Below, one piece after another: positions 18,704 to 27,227 of a DNA stretch of 64,000 nt. The position numbers were made by a program, and so were the translations under genes. How positions within the stretch are numbered: position 1 is the stretch's first letter; each line of letters begins with the position of its first letter. Origin of the DNA: Bog-473 sp963800725 (GTDB lineage: Bacteria > Actinomycetota > Acidimicrobiia > Acidimicrobiales > RAAP-2); contig CAWDCE010000027.1 in NCBI GenBank assembly GCA_963800725.1, positions 1 through 64,000 on the forward strand, written 5' to 3'. The notes beneath the pieces are model-generated. The model worked only from the letters and a program-made list of their open reading frames with translations. It made no database searches and had not been told where the DNA came from.

Positions 18704-18996
18704 TCACCGAGCACGCCGTCCTCAACGTGATTGAAGGGCAAGAGGATGAATTCCTGGCGACCATGGCACAGGCGAAGCACCTCATCTCGGCCAGTCCCGG
18801 TTTCCGCTCCCTGAGTATGCAGCGCTGCATCGAACACCAGAACGTCTTCTTGCTGCTGGTGCAATGGGACTCACTCGAAGCCCACACCGAAGGGTTCCGG
18901 GGATCGCCCGCCTATGAACAATGGCGCGCTTTGCTGCACCACTTCTACGACCCGCACCCCGTGGTCGAGCACTTCAGCACCGTCGTCACCGCCTGA
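18700..18996 (+). CDS. Antibiotic biosynthesis monooxygenase (ABM) domain protein
   Basis: About 98 residues, one ABM ferredoxin-like domain: the beta strand start AVLNVIEGQEDEFLATMA, a helix, SPGFRSLSMQRC and VFLLLVQWDSLEAHTEGF. Small stand-alone ABM proteins act as cofactor-free monooxygenases, haem-degrading enzymes or chaperone-like dimers; the specific role cannot be assigned. The GTG start overlaps the TGA of the M20 gene by 4 bp, so the two are translationally coupled. Confidence 0.8.
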   Translation: MITEHAVLNVIEGQEDEFLATMAQAKHLISASPGFRSLSMQRCIEHQNVFLLLVQWDSLEAHTEGFRGSPAYEQWRALLHHFYDPHPVVEHFSTVVTA

Positions 18997-19064
18997 GGAC
19001 GCCCCAGGTGGCGCAGTGGGGACTGGGCGCGAAGAGTGACTTGCGGGCTGTAGGTCATTCAGAT

Positions 19065-19099
19065 GTATAACATTCTTGTTATACTCTTTCTCGTATAAC
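19065..19099. promoter_or_regulatory. Three GTATAAC elements upstream of the AAA ATPase gene
   Basis: The 7-mer GTATAAC occurs at 19065-19071, inverted (GTTATAC) at 19078-19084, and again direct at 19093-19099, the last copy within CTCGTATAACGAG. The third copy ends about 10 bp before the start codon. The block is strongly AT-rich compared with its surroundings. It may combine a -10 promoter with an operator; the regulator is unknown. Confidence 0.5.
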
Positions 19100-19108
19100 G
19101 AGTGAGGT

Positions 19109-20296
19109 GTGGTGGCGGTAAAGCACAAGGTCAATCCCTACTGCGCCGGTTCGGGGCGACGTCCGCGACTCCTCGCCGGGCGCTCCCGCCAGTTGGCCAT
19201 CATTGAGAACCTGGCCAACCAGTTCGAAGGCCGCCGCCCGGCCGAGAACGTGGTGTGGACCGGATTGCGCGGCATGGGAAAGACGGTCCTCTTGCGCGAA
19301 TCACTAGACCTCCTGCGTGATCGCGGCTGGTTGGCCGGCTACCACGAGGTGCGCAGGGACCCGGGCATCGGTGCGTCGGTGGCCTCGATATTGATGGAAG
19401 GCAACGCCGCCATAGGTAAGGGCAGATTGGCCAAGTCGCTGTCGTGGCTGCGCGAGCTGGTCGGATCCGCCTCGGTGACCACCAGCGTCGGCGACGTGAC
19501 GGTCAATCTCGGGCTGTCCCAATCGCGACGGGGCCCGCTCCCCGAAGACGCCCTCGATGCGCTCTTCGTTCGCCTCGGCGAGGCCGCAGCCGATGCGGGG
19601 GTCGGCGCCGTCTTGGTGTTCGACGAGCTCCAACTCATCGCGAATAGCGAACTCTCCGCGCTCCTCCATGCCGCCCAATCGGCCGAGAGCCTGCCCATTG
19701 CCTTCATCGGCGCCGGCCTGCCCAACCTCCCCGGGGCAATGGCCAAGGCGGGTTCCTACGCCGAGCGCCTGTACTTCGACCGGGTGGACTGGCTCAGCGC
19801 CGACGACGTGCGAGAGGCCATCGTCGTGCCCGCAGCCGAGTTCGGCGTCAGCTACGACCCCGAGGCGCTCGAGTTGTTGGTGGAACACATCGCCGCCTAC
19901 CCGTACTTCGCCCAGCTCTATCCCGAAGAGACCTGGAAGGTGGCCGGCACACCGTCGGATCGGCCCGGCAGCGTCATCACCCCGGGCGATGTCCGTGGTG
20001 CGCTCGAAGCGGCCCAGATCCGACTCGACGAGGGGCTCTATCGGGTCCGCCTCGAGAAGACCTCAGATGGCGAGCGCACCTACCTCTTGGCCATGGCATC
20101 GCTCGGGGATCACCGCATCGCGTCGGGCGAGGTGGCAAGGGGGCTCGGCCGCACGCCCCAGGCGACCTCGACGTTGCGTGATCGGCTCATCCAAAAGGGC
20201 ATCATCTACGCACCCACCCACAATGTCGTGGAATTCGCCGTGCCCGGGTTCGCCGACTACCTGCGCCGCATCTTTGGCACCGAGCTCTCGACCTGA
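19109..20296 (+). CDS. Stand-alone AAA+ ATPase with C-terminal winged-helix-like domain
   Basis: About 395 residues, intact. Walker A is GLRGMGKTVLL (near residue 55) and Walker B is AVLVFDELQL (near 170). The N-terminal segment LLAGRSRQLAIIENLANQF resembles the ORC1/Cdc6-like or COG1672-type ATPases of actinobacteria and archaea. The C-terminal 80 residues (SGEVARGLGRTPQATSTLRD ... EFAVPGFADYL) look like a winged helix, suggesting DNA binding. No partner gene adjoins it. It starts GTG GTG with little Shine-Dalgarno, just behind the repeated GTATAAC elements. A role in DNA handling, defence or plasmid-like maintenance is possible but not shown. Confidence 0.78.
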   Translation: MVAVKHKVNPYCAGSGRRPRLLAGRSRQLAIIENLANQFEGRRPAENVVWTGLRGMGKTVLLRESLDLLRDRGWLAGYHEVRRDPGIGASVASILMEGNAAIGKGRLAKSLSWLRELVGSASVTTSVGDVTVNLGLSQSRRGPLPEDALDALFVRLGEAAADAGVGAVLVFDELQLIANSELSALLHAAQSAESLPIAFIGAGLPNLPGAMAKAGSYAERLYFDRVDWLSADDVREAIVVPAAEFGVSYDPEALELLVEHIAAYPYFAQLYPEETWKVAGTPSDRPGSVITPGDVRGALEAAQIRLDEGLYRVRLEKTSDGERTYLLAMASLGDHRIASGEVARGLGRTPQATSTLRDRLIQKGIIYAPTHNVVEFAVPGFADYLRRIFGTELST

Positions 20297-20312
20297 TCGC
20301 AGCTCGAGTGAA

Positions 20313-20985
20313 TCACCGGGTCTGGGTCGAAGACCCGACGAACATGTCGAGACAGCTGGCGAGCCCGATCACCTCGATGTCGTCGCGGCGCCCGGCCAGC
20401 CACCGCTCGCGGTCAATGCGCAGGTTGATGATGCGCCCTACCCTGCCTCGTCGCGCCAGGCGCGCCTCGCCGTTTCGCACGTAGCCAACAGCGCGTGAGG
20501 TGGCGAGCGACGCCTCGTTGTCGTCGAAGGCGCCACTGTGCGCTTCTTGTGCACCAAGACCCTCGAATGCGAGGTGCAAGATCGCCTGGCGCATCTCTTT
20601 TCCCAGCCCCTGACCCTGGTGGGCCCGCCCGAGCCAAGAACCCGTGTGGACAGACCGCAGGCGTGCGAAGTCACTGGCGTTGAGGTCTTGGACCCCGACG
20701 ATTTGGCCGTCGACGAAGACGGCACCGGTGAAGTTCCATCGCTCGGTTGACCACTCCGCCCGCTGGCGCCACCAGTGCTGCGCCGCCTCGCGGTCAGCGC
20801 TGGGGCCGGGCCACGTCGGTGAACGCAGTGGTGAACGGCATGGTTGCCGGGTCGTGAATGCCGCGGTCGATCAACTCCACCAGTGCCGCGAACTCATCTT
20901 CTCTCGGCAGGCGGATCTCGAGTCGAGGCGTGCGAATGACCAGGTCGAAGAGCGGCCAAAAGGATGCTGCGCTCGCCATCGTCAC
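20313..20985 (-). CDS. GNAT N-acetyltransferase, RimJ/RimL type (one frameshift)
   Basis: Reconstructed length about 223 residues. The first part (IRTPRLEIRLPREDEFAALV) is the usual N-terminal strand of RimJ/L-type acetyltransferases. At 20802-20805 a run of four G (plus strand) has one base too many; with three the frame continues SADREAAQHWWRQRAEW, then GSWLGRAHQGQGLGKEMR, the acetyl-CoA-binding QGxGxGKE motif, and EAHSGAFDDNEASLATSRAV. The start overlaps the stop of the acyl-CoA mutase gene by 4 bp, so it is translated with it. The substrate is not known. Confidence 0.8.
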
Positions 20986-22581
20986 CCCCCGGGTTGGTAG
21001 ACCCCGAATTCGCCGCGCAACACGTCGGCCACTTCGCCGAGGGTGGCCATGGCACCGAGTGCGACCTTCATGGGGACCAAGAGGTTCCCCTCCCCTCTTG
21101 CGGTGGCCGCGATGTCCGACAGCGCCGCATCGACGGCGCGTTGATCGCGCGCCGCGCGCACCGACTTGGTCCGGTCGATCTGGGCTTGTTGCAATCGGAT
21201 GTCGATTGGGAACACCTCGGCGGGCTCACTCTCGGCGTCGGTGAAGCGGTTGACGCCGACGACCACCTTCTCGCCGTCGTCGACCGCCTTGGCGAAGCTG
21301 TAGGCCGCACTCTCGATCTCCTCTTGCATGAAGCGGGCCTCAATGGCAGCGACGGCGCCGCCCAGTTCGTCGATGCGGTCGAGGTAGGCCTGCGCCGCCC
21401 GTTCGACCTCGTCGGTCAGGGACTCGACGAAGTACGAGCCGGCCAGCGGATCGACCGTATCGGCCACGCCCGATTCGAAGCCGACGATCTGCTGGGTCCG
21501 CAGCGCAATCTTGGCGGCCCGGGTCGTCGGGAGACCGAGCGCCTCGTCGAACCCGTTGGTGTGCAGACTCTGGGTGCCCCCGAGCGCTGCGGCGAGGGAC
21601 TGGAGCGTGACCCGGACGATGTTGTTCTCGGGCTGTTGGGCGGTCAGGGTGGATCCACCGGTTTGGGTATGGAAACGCAGCATCTTGGACCGCTCGTCGC
21701 TGGCCCCGAACCGCTCGGTCATGATGCGGGCCCACATGCGGCGGGCCGCTCGGTACTTGGCCACCTCTTCGAACAGGTTGTTGTGTGCGTTCCAAAAGAA
21801 CGACAGGCGCGGTGCGAAGGCGTCGATATCCATGCCTGCGGCCATCGCCGCCTCCACATAGGCAATCCCATTGGCCAAGGTGAAGGCGATTTCTTGGACC
21901 GCCGTCGATCCCGCTTCGCGGAATGTGGTAGCCCGAGATCGAGATGGTGTTCCAGCTCGGAAGGTTGGCGGCGCAATACGCGAACGTATCGACGATGAGG
22001 CGCATCGAGGGTCGAGGGGGGTAGATGTAGGTCCCCCGCGCGATGTACTCCTTCAAGATGTCGTTTTGGATGGTGCCCCGGATCTTGTCCCCCGGCACTC
22101 CTTGCTCCTCGGCCACCAGTTCGTAGAGCAACAACAAGATCGCGCCGGTGGCGTTGATGGTCATGGACGTCGTGACCTTGTCCATTGGAAGGTCGGCCAT
22201 GAGCAGGCGCATGTCGGCCAACGAGTCGATGGCCACGCCGACCTTGCCGACCTCGCCCTCGGCGCGGGGATGGTCCGAGTCGTAGCCCATCTGGGTCGGC
22301 AGGTCGAAGGCGCAGGACAGGCCGGTCTGCCCGGCGTCGAGCAAGAACTTGAACCGCTCATTGGTCGCCTCAGCCGAACCGAACCCGGCATATTGGCGCA
22401 TGGTCCACAACTTGGAGCGGTACATCTCTTTGTGGACGCCCCGCGTGTAGGGGAAGCTCCCGGGTTCCCCCAGCTTGGCGGCGGCGTCGAAGCCCTCCAG
22501 GTCGCTCTCTTGGTAGAGCGCTTTGATCTCGATGCCCGAGTCGGTTCGGTGGTCTTGGCTGGCTGTTTTATCGGGTGTCAC
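20982..22581 (-). CDS. Acyl-CoA mutase large subunit, methylmalonyl-CoA mutase family (one frameshift)
   Basis: Reconstructed length about 532 residues from GTG 22581. Motifs: SFPYTRGVHKEMYRSKLWTM, RQYAGFGSAEATNERF, GLSCAFDLPTQMGYDSDHP, TMTINATGAILLLLYELVAE and TGGSTLTAQQPENNIVRVTL. The frame breaks near 21922, where one extra base separates SGYHI from REAGSTAVQEIA. The protein ends after the TIM-barrel/dimer region without the DxHxxG B12-binding domain, so a separate small subunit gene is required, as in IcmA/IcmB or HcmA/HcmB. The substrate (methylmalonyl-, isobutyryl- or another branched acyl-CoA) cannot be decided. Needs adenosylcobalamin; an adenosyltransferase is encoded at 40.1 kb. Confidence 0.85.
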
Positions 22582-22648
22582 ACCCCGAACACTACGGAGG
22601 TCAGCGCCATAGGGCCATCCGGGCCGGAATTTTGGGCAGACTGGCGAA

Positions 22649-23090
22649 ATGGAAACCACCTTCTCCCACTTCGGCATCTGCGTCAGTGACCTGGAGCGAT
22701 CGCTGCGCTTCTACTGCGATGCCCTCGGGTTCGAAAAGGCCGAATCCCACCAGATCGGCAGTGAATTCGCCGCACTCATGGACTTCGACGACGTGGCGGT
22801 GACCTCCCAGTTCATCCGCAAAGGCCAAACCGCCATCGAACTCTTGTCCTTTAGGGAGCCCGCCCCGTTCGGTGACACCCAACGGCGAGCGGTCAACCAG
22901 CTCGGCCTCACCCACCTGTCGTTTCGGGTAGGCGACGTCGAAGGCGTGGCTGCGAAGATGGTCGAACTCGGAGGAAGCCGGGTGGCTTCGAGTCGCACCA
23001 CCATCGACTTCGCCGGCACGCCCCTCCGAATTCGTCTATTGCACGGACCCCGACGGGGTCCGAATCGAGCTCATGGACCTCGGGGGCTGA
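22649..23090 (+). CDS. VOC-family (glyoxalase/dioxygenase-fold) protein (one frameshift near the end)
   Basis: About 146 residues after correction. The beta-alpha-beta-beta-beta motif pair is seen in SHFGICVSDLERSLRFYCDA and GLTHLSFRVGDVEGVAAKMV. The frame breaks at 23021-23024, where a run of four C should be three; then EFVYCTDPDGVRIELMDLGG and a stop follow, giving the conserved metal-ligand Glu of the VOC fold. A methylmalonyl-CoA epimerase role is tempting because it lies divergently beside the acyl-CoA mutase, but the sequence is a generic VOC protein. The spacing to the mutase start is 67 bp. Confidence 0.78.
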
Positions 23091-23110
23091 CCCGCTCGAC
23101 CGTTTGGGAC

Positions 23111-23151
23111 TTTCGGCCCTTTTTCGGCTGGCGAAGCGAATTTGGCCGAAA
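23111..23151 (+). terminator. Inverted repeat after the VOC gene
   Basis: Arms TTTCGGCC (23111-23118) and GGCCGAAA (23144-23151) are perfect complements with a 25-nt loop, 20 bp after the VOC stop and 21 bp before the next gene. It may end the VOC transcript or form a leader hairpin. No U-tract is present. Confidence 0.3.
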
Positions 23152-23171
23152 TCGGCCGTAGGATTGTTCCT

Positions 23172-23543
23172 ATGTCACCCAAGTGGCGTTGGAGTCTGCT
23201 GGGCATCTTGGTCGCGATTGTGATCAGCGGCCTGGTTCCGAACGCCTTCGCCACCCAAGCCGTGGCCCGGGCCGACACCGACTTGACCGCCACGGTCGCC
23301 CAAGTGTTCACACCCCAGTCGGTGAAGGGTCCCTACTTCGCCAGCGGCTGCCTCGATGCCTCGTGTGGCAAGGGAGTCCCGGCTCCGGCATCGCCGATTT
23401 TGACCATGGTCGCCGCAGCCGCCTTGGCGGGGATGTTGACGTTGCTGCTTGCGAGCCGCCGGACCCGTCGACTCTTGACGGCCCGGGCGGCCCTGCCCAA
23501 CGGCACCTTTCGCCCGCCGTTTCACCCACCGCAGCCCTCGTAG
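23172..23543 (+). CDS. Small membrane protein of unknown function
   Basis: About 123 residues from ATG 23172 (an upstream in-frame ATG at 23142 is less likely). One hydrophobic segment at the N-terminus (WSLLGILVAIVISGLV), a soluble loop of about 55 residues with two Cys in GCLDASCGKG, and a second helix (ILTMVAAAALAGMLTLLLAS) with a basic tail rich in Pro. The loop would face outward, where its two cysteines could form a disulfide. It is co-directional with the DUF929/VKOR pair, 143 bp upstream. No family was recognised. Confidence 0.6.
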   Translation: MSPKWRWSLLGILVAIVISGLVPNAFATQAVARADTDLTATVAQVFTPQSVKGPYFASGCLDASCGKGVPAPASPILTMVAAAALAGMLTLLLASRRTRRLLTARAALPNGTFRPPFHPPQPS

Positions 23544-23686
23544 GTCCACCTTCGCATCGTCGCGCCCGCGCTGTGCCGAGAGGCGCACCGTTCGCGCGGC
23601 AGGGTCGGCGCACATTTTCGAGCCGCCCGCATTCGAAGAATTCCGAGACGCGTCGTTGACCGTCTCGCCTCACGAGGAGATCTGCA

Positions 23687-24733
23687 ATGGCAAAATCCAA
23701 CCGCGCGCCGGTGCGCCAATCGCGTCCCGCCGCCAAATCCCGCCCCACCACCAAATCCGGTCCCGCCAAATCCAATTCCGCTCAATCCAATTCCGCAGCC
23801 AAATCCCGGCCCACTGCTAAATCCGGTCCCGCCAAGAAACAGGTGCCAACCAAGTGGCGCCGGCGCCATCCGGTCGCCGCAGCCCTGGTGCCCGTGGTCG
23901 TCGTCGTCGCGGCAATCGCGACCATGGTGGTCATCAAGGCAACCGGCGGTCCCGCCACCGCGTCCAGCTCATCGGGGGGCGCCACATCCGCCGCCCCGAC
24001 GTCGTCGGCTTCGAACGGCACGACCACGCTCGATCCCTCCACTTTGGCCGCGGTCACGTCGGTGAGCCCGATGGTGCTCAATACAGTGGGGAGCCCGAGC
24101 GGCATAGTCGTGCCGTCCACGGTGAATGGGCACGTCGCACTCTTACGGAGCAGCGACGGCAAACCCGACATCACTTACATCGGCTCGGAGTACTGCCCAT
24201 TTTGCGCGGCGCAACGCTGGGCCATGGTGGTGGCGTTGTCGCGCTTTGGCACCTTCAGCGGATTGCGAGCGACCCACTCCTCGAGCATCGACCAGTACCC
24301 AAACACTCAGACGCTGTCGTTCTACGGCTCGACGTACACCAGCGCGTACATCGACTTCAGCCCCGTCGAGGAACAGACCAACCAAGTCGAAGGCAACACG
24401 TATTCGCCGCTGCAACAGCCGACGGCCGCCCAGTCGGCCTTGCTCGCCACGTATGACAAGGCGCCCTATACGAACGAAGCGGGAAACATCCCCTTCGTCG
24501 ACATCGCCAACCGGTCGATCATCGTCGGTGCGAGCTACAGCCCGGGGCTTCTGGCGGGACTCTCAGCCCAACAGATCGCCGCCGATCTCAGCGATCCGTC
24601 GAGTCCAGTCGGCCAGGCGATCGACGGCACGGCCAACCAGATCACCGCCAGCATCTGCGCGGTGAGCGGGAACCAGCCCACCAGCGTCTGCAATTCGTCG
24701 GCGATCGCGGCCATCAGGTCGAAGGGGGCGTGA
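23687..24733 (+). CDS. DUF929 thioredoxin-like membrane protein
   Basis: About 348 residues, intact, with a GAGGAG Shine-Dalgarno. A cytoplasmic Lys/Pro/Ser-rich tail of about 60 residues contains the repeated motif AKSRPT-KSGPAK; one membrane helix follows (PVAAALVPVVVVVAAIATMV), then a Ser/Thr/Ala linker and the extracytoplasmic DUF929 domain. That domain holds GSEYCPFCAAQRWAMVVAL, a CPFC motif like the thioredoxin/DsbA active site, and two further C-terminal cysteines. It is followed one base later by a VKOR gene, which implies disulfide-bond formation outside the membrane with VKOR as the reoxidising partner. Confidence 0.82.
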   Translation: MAKSNRAPVRQSRPAAKSRPTTKSGPAKSNSAQSNSAAKSRPTAKSGPAKKQVPTKWRRRHPVAAALVPVVVVVAAIATMVVIKATGGPATASSSSGGATSAAPTSSASNGTTTLDPSTLAAVTSVSPMVLNTVGSPSGIVVPSTVNGHVALLRSSDGKPDITYIGSEYCPFCAAQRWAMVVALSRFGTFSGLRATHSSSIDQYPNTQTLSFYGSTYTSAYIDFSPVEEQTNQVEGNTYSPLQQPTAAQSALLATYDKAPYTNEAGNIPFVDIANRSIIVGASYSPGLLAGLSAQQIAADLSDPSSPVGQAIDGTANQITASICAVSGNQPTSVCNSSAIAAIRSKGA

Positions 24734-24734
24734 C

Positions 24735-25241
24735 GTGAGCATCGCCACCCGACGTGCCGGGACGCGATCGCCCGGTCCCCGACGCAAGGTGGCGCCCTGG
24801 GCGATGTGGAGTTCGCTCGCGCTGTCCCTGGTCGGCCTCGCCATTGCGACTTATCTCACAATCACCCACTACCGCGACCCCGCGGCCTTGGCCTGCCCGG
24901 ACAGCGGGGTGATCAACTGCACCCTGGTCACCACCAGCTCTTGGTCGGTGGTGCTCGGGATCCCAGTGGCGGTGCTCGGGCTCATCTGGGCGACGGTGAT
25001 GACCTTCTTGTGCCTTCCGGCGGCCTGGCGCAGTGGGCGGCAGTGGATCGATACGGCACGCCTGGTAGCGGCGCTGGTCGGTGCCGCCACGGTGCTGTAC
25101 CTGATCTACGTCGAGCTTTTCCGGGTCGGGGCCATCTGCTTGTGGTGCAGTGCCGTCCACCTGGTCACCATTGCACTGTTGGCGGTCATCTTGATCGGGC
25201 GGGCCGCCATGGCCCAAGCCGGCCGAGCGAGTGCGAGATGA
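24735..25241 (+). CDS. Vitamin K epoxide reductase (VKOR) family protein
   Basis: About 168 residues with four to five membrane helices. The redox cysteines are visible: the loop pair in ACPDSGVINCTLV (residues near 55 and 63) and the quinone-side CxxC in AICLWCSAVHLVTIALL. Bacterial VKORs replace DsbB: they pass electrons from a DsbA-like protein to menaquinone. Placed one base after the DUF929 gene, which carries the CPFC motif, so both belong to one transcript and pathway. The stop directly abuts the convergent CtaG-like gene. Confidence 0.9.
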   Translation: MSIATRRAGTRSPGPRRKVAPWAMWSSLALSLVGLAIATYLTITHYRDPAALACPDSGVINCTLVTTSSWSVVLGIPVAVLGLIWATVMTFLCLPAAWRSGRQWIDTARLVAALVGAATVLYLIYVELFRVGAICLWCSAVHLVTIALLAVILIGRAAMAQAGRASAR

Positions 25242-26159
25242 TCAGTTCGGTTCGGACAACGCCTCGAGTTCGGCCGCCTCGGCGGCATCGATCTCGGCAT
25301 CGATCCGCACCGCTTTGCGCTCTTCGAGCCGCATCCAACGAATGGCGACGGGGATCATCGGCCACAGCATCAAGGTGTCGCCGACCACCCACATCAAGAC
25401 TCCGCCGATGTGCAGGTCATTGGTGAGTCGGGCCTGGCTCCAGGTCGGATGGATGGCCACATAGGCCGGGAAGATCTCGTGGGCCACCTGGTCAAGCGAG
25501 AGCCCGGTGAAGGTGTCGATCGGGATGGCCAAGAACAGGTACCCGAACTGCAGGGCGGGATGCATGCGATAGCAGTTGGGGTCGGCGCCGAAGATCTGAC
25601 GCCAGAACAGGTAACCGACCACCAAAAAGAGCAAGTGCTCGCCGTTGTGGATCGATTCGTGCTCGAGCGTGTAGTTGTACCAGACCGTCAAGTGGGTCAC
25701 CGGGATCATCACCGCGTAGAGGATGAAGGCGACGGCGGGGTGACCGAAGAACTTCGCCACCCCGCTTCGCAAGGCCTCGGTGACCACGAGATGCGATCGC
25801 CCCGTCGTGGCCCGAAACGCCAAGAGGATCGGCGAGCTGATGGCGAACAGCGGGGCCGCCACCATGATCAACATGAGGTGTTGCACCATGTGATCCCAGA
25901 AGAAGTCGCCGTCGTAGACGCCAATGAAGCTGAAGATCGACAACGAGACCGTGACCAATGCCCCAATGAATGCGGCGGTGCGCAGACCCGACCACGGGTG
26001 GCGGGGCTGGAGCCGGTTGACCCGTTTGACGCCCCACACATAGAGCACGAGGGCCCCGAGGACCATGGCGACCGGGACGAAATCGAACTGGGTCGAGAAG
26101 AACTGCGATCCCTGGAGCGGTGGCAACGGGGCGTCAGCCAGCAGCGCGATCATGGCCAA
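25242..26159 (-). CDS. CtaG-like cytochrome c oxidase assembly protein
   Basis: About 305 residues with seven or more membrane helices and conserved His-containing segments: FFWDHMVQHLMLIMVAAPLF, NYTLEHESIHNGEHLLFLVV and LHIGGVLMWVVGDTLMLWPM. These are features of the caa3_CtaG family (PF09678), implicated in copper delivery or assembly of cytochrome oxidase. The C-terminal 35 residues are Glu/Ala-rich and probably cytoplasmic. The gene is convergent with the VKOR gene with no spacer. Oxidase structural genes are not in the window. Confidence 0.85.
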   Translation of the reverse strand: MAMIALLADAPLPPLQGSQFFSTQFDFVPVAMVLGALVLYVWGVKRVNRLQPRHPWSGLRTAAFIGALVTVSLSIFSFIGVYDGDFFWDHMVQHLMLIMVAAPLFAISSPILLAFRATTGRSHLVVTEALRSGVAKFFGHPAVAFILYAVMIPVTHLTVWYNYTLEHESIHNGEHLLFLVVGYLFWRQIFGADPNCYRMHPALQFGYLFLAIPIDTFTGLSLDQVAHEIFPAYVAIHPTWSQARLTNDLHIGGVLMWVVGDTLMLWPMIPVAIRWMRLEERKAVRIDAEIDAAEAAELEALSEPN

Positions 26160-26201
26160 TCACGGTAGTTCCGCTGCCCCAGCGAGGCCAAAGCGCCGTG
26201 C

Positions 26202-27208
26202 CTAGCCGTGCTGCCAGATTCGTTGACTCAGCTTGCGCTGGCCGTAGAGGGCGACGGCGTCGAGGTCGGAGATCTCCTCGGCGCTCATCTGCCAACCGAG
26301 CGCCCCGGCGTTCTCTTGTGCCTGGGCTCGATTCTTGGCTCCAGGAATCGGGACCGCCCCCTTGGCGATGATCCAGGCCAAGGCGACCTGCGACGGCGTG
26401 CGCTCGCCGTGGGCGACCCCGATGCGGCGCAACACCGAGACGATCTTGTCGACGTCGGGCATCGGGTGGTCCGAGAACGTCCGACCTTTCGGTGGCGGGT
26501 TGGCGGCGCTGTACTTGCCGGTGAGGCGCCCTTGTCCGATCGGCGAATACGCGAGCGGCACAACCCCGAGCTCGGCGCAGGCCGCGAGGAGACCGACCTT
26601 CTCGGGCATGGTGCGCAGCAGCGAGAATTCGATCTGGTTCGATGCCAGATTGAGGCCACGCTTGCGGAGGGCGGCATCGATGGATCGGGTTTCCTTGATC
26701 GAATAGTTCGATACGCCGACGGCCTTGACGAGCCCCGCTGCGTGCGCAGTCGCCAGCGCCTCGGCCAACGCCTCGTGCGAACGCAGCGAGATCGGGCCGT
26801 GGATCTGGTACAGATCGATGGCGTCGATCCCCATCCGCTCGATCGAAGCCTTGGCGGCCGAGGTCAGTGCGCTGGTGACCGACAGCTTCCACGGGCTCGG
26901 CATGAACTTGGTGGCGATGACCACCCGCGCGCGCACGCTCGGATCTTGGCCAAGAGGCGTCCAATGATGCGCTCGCTCTCGCCCCCGCCGTAGACCTCGG
27001 CCGTATCGAACAACACGACACCGGCCTCGAGGCAGGCCAGCCACGCCTCGTGAATGGTGTCCTCGCTGTAGGTGGAGTCATAGCCGCCCATGCCCCAGGT
27101 GCCTTTATCCCCCCAGGCCCAGGTGCCGACACCGAGCGGGGGGATCGACACGTCCGTGCCGGAAAAGGCGATCCGATCATTGGCCTGTGGGACAGGTGGT
27201 GTGGTCAC
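26202..27208 (-). CDS. Aldo/keto reductase (one frameshift)
   Basis: Reconstructed length about 335 residues from GTG 27208. It starts with IPPLGVGTWAWGDKGTWG and FDTAEVYGGGESERIIGRLL, containing the catalytic Asp and Tyr. Near 26945 one C (plus strand) is missing; the frame then continues DPSVRARVVIATKF (catalytic Lys), IDLYQIHGP (catalytic His), VGVSNYS, YSPIGQGRLTGKY and AVPIPGAKN. NADPH-dependent (alpha/beta)8-barrel reductase of unknown substrate. It starts 19 bp after the hydrolase gene and should be co-transcribed with it. Confidence 0.85.
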
Positions 27209-27227
27209 GCCGGCTCGTCCGTTCCGT

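Noticed and set aside
22649..23090. Methylmalonyl-CoA epimerase assignment for the VOC gene
   Set aside because: The neighbourhood fits, but the sequence shows only generic VOC motifs; kept as VOC-family protein.
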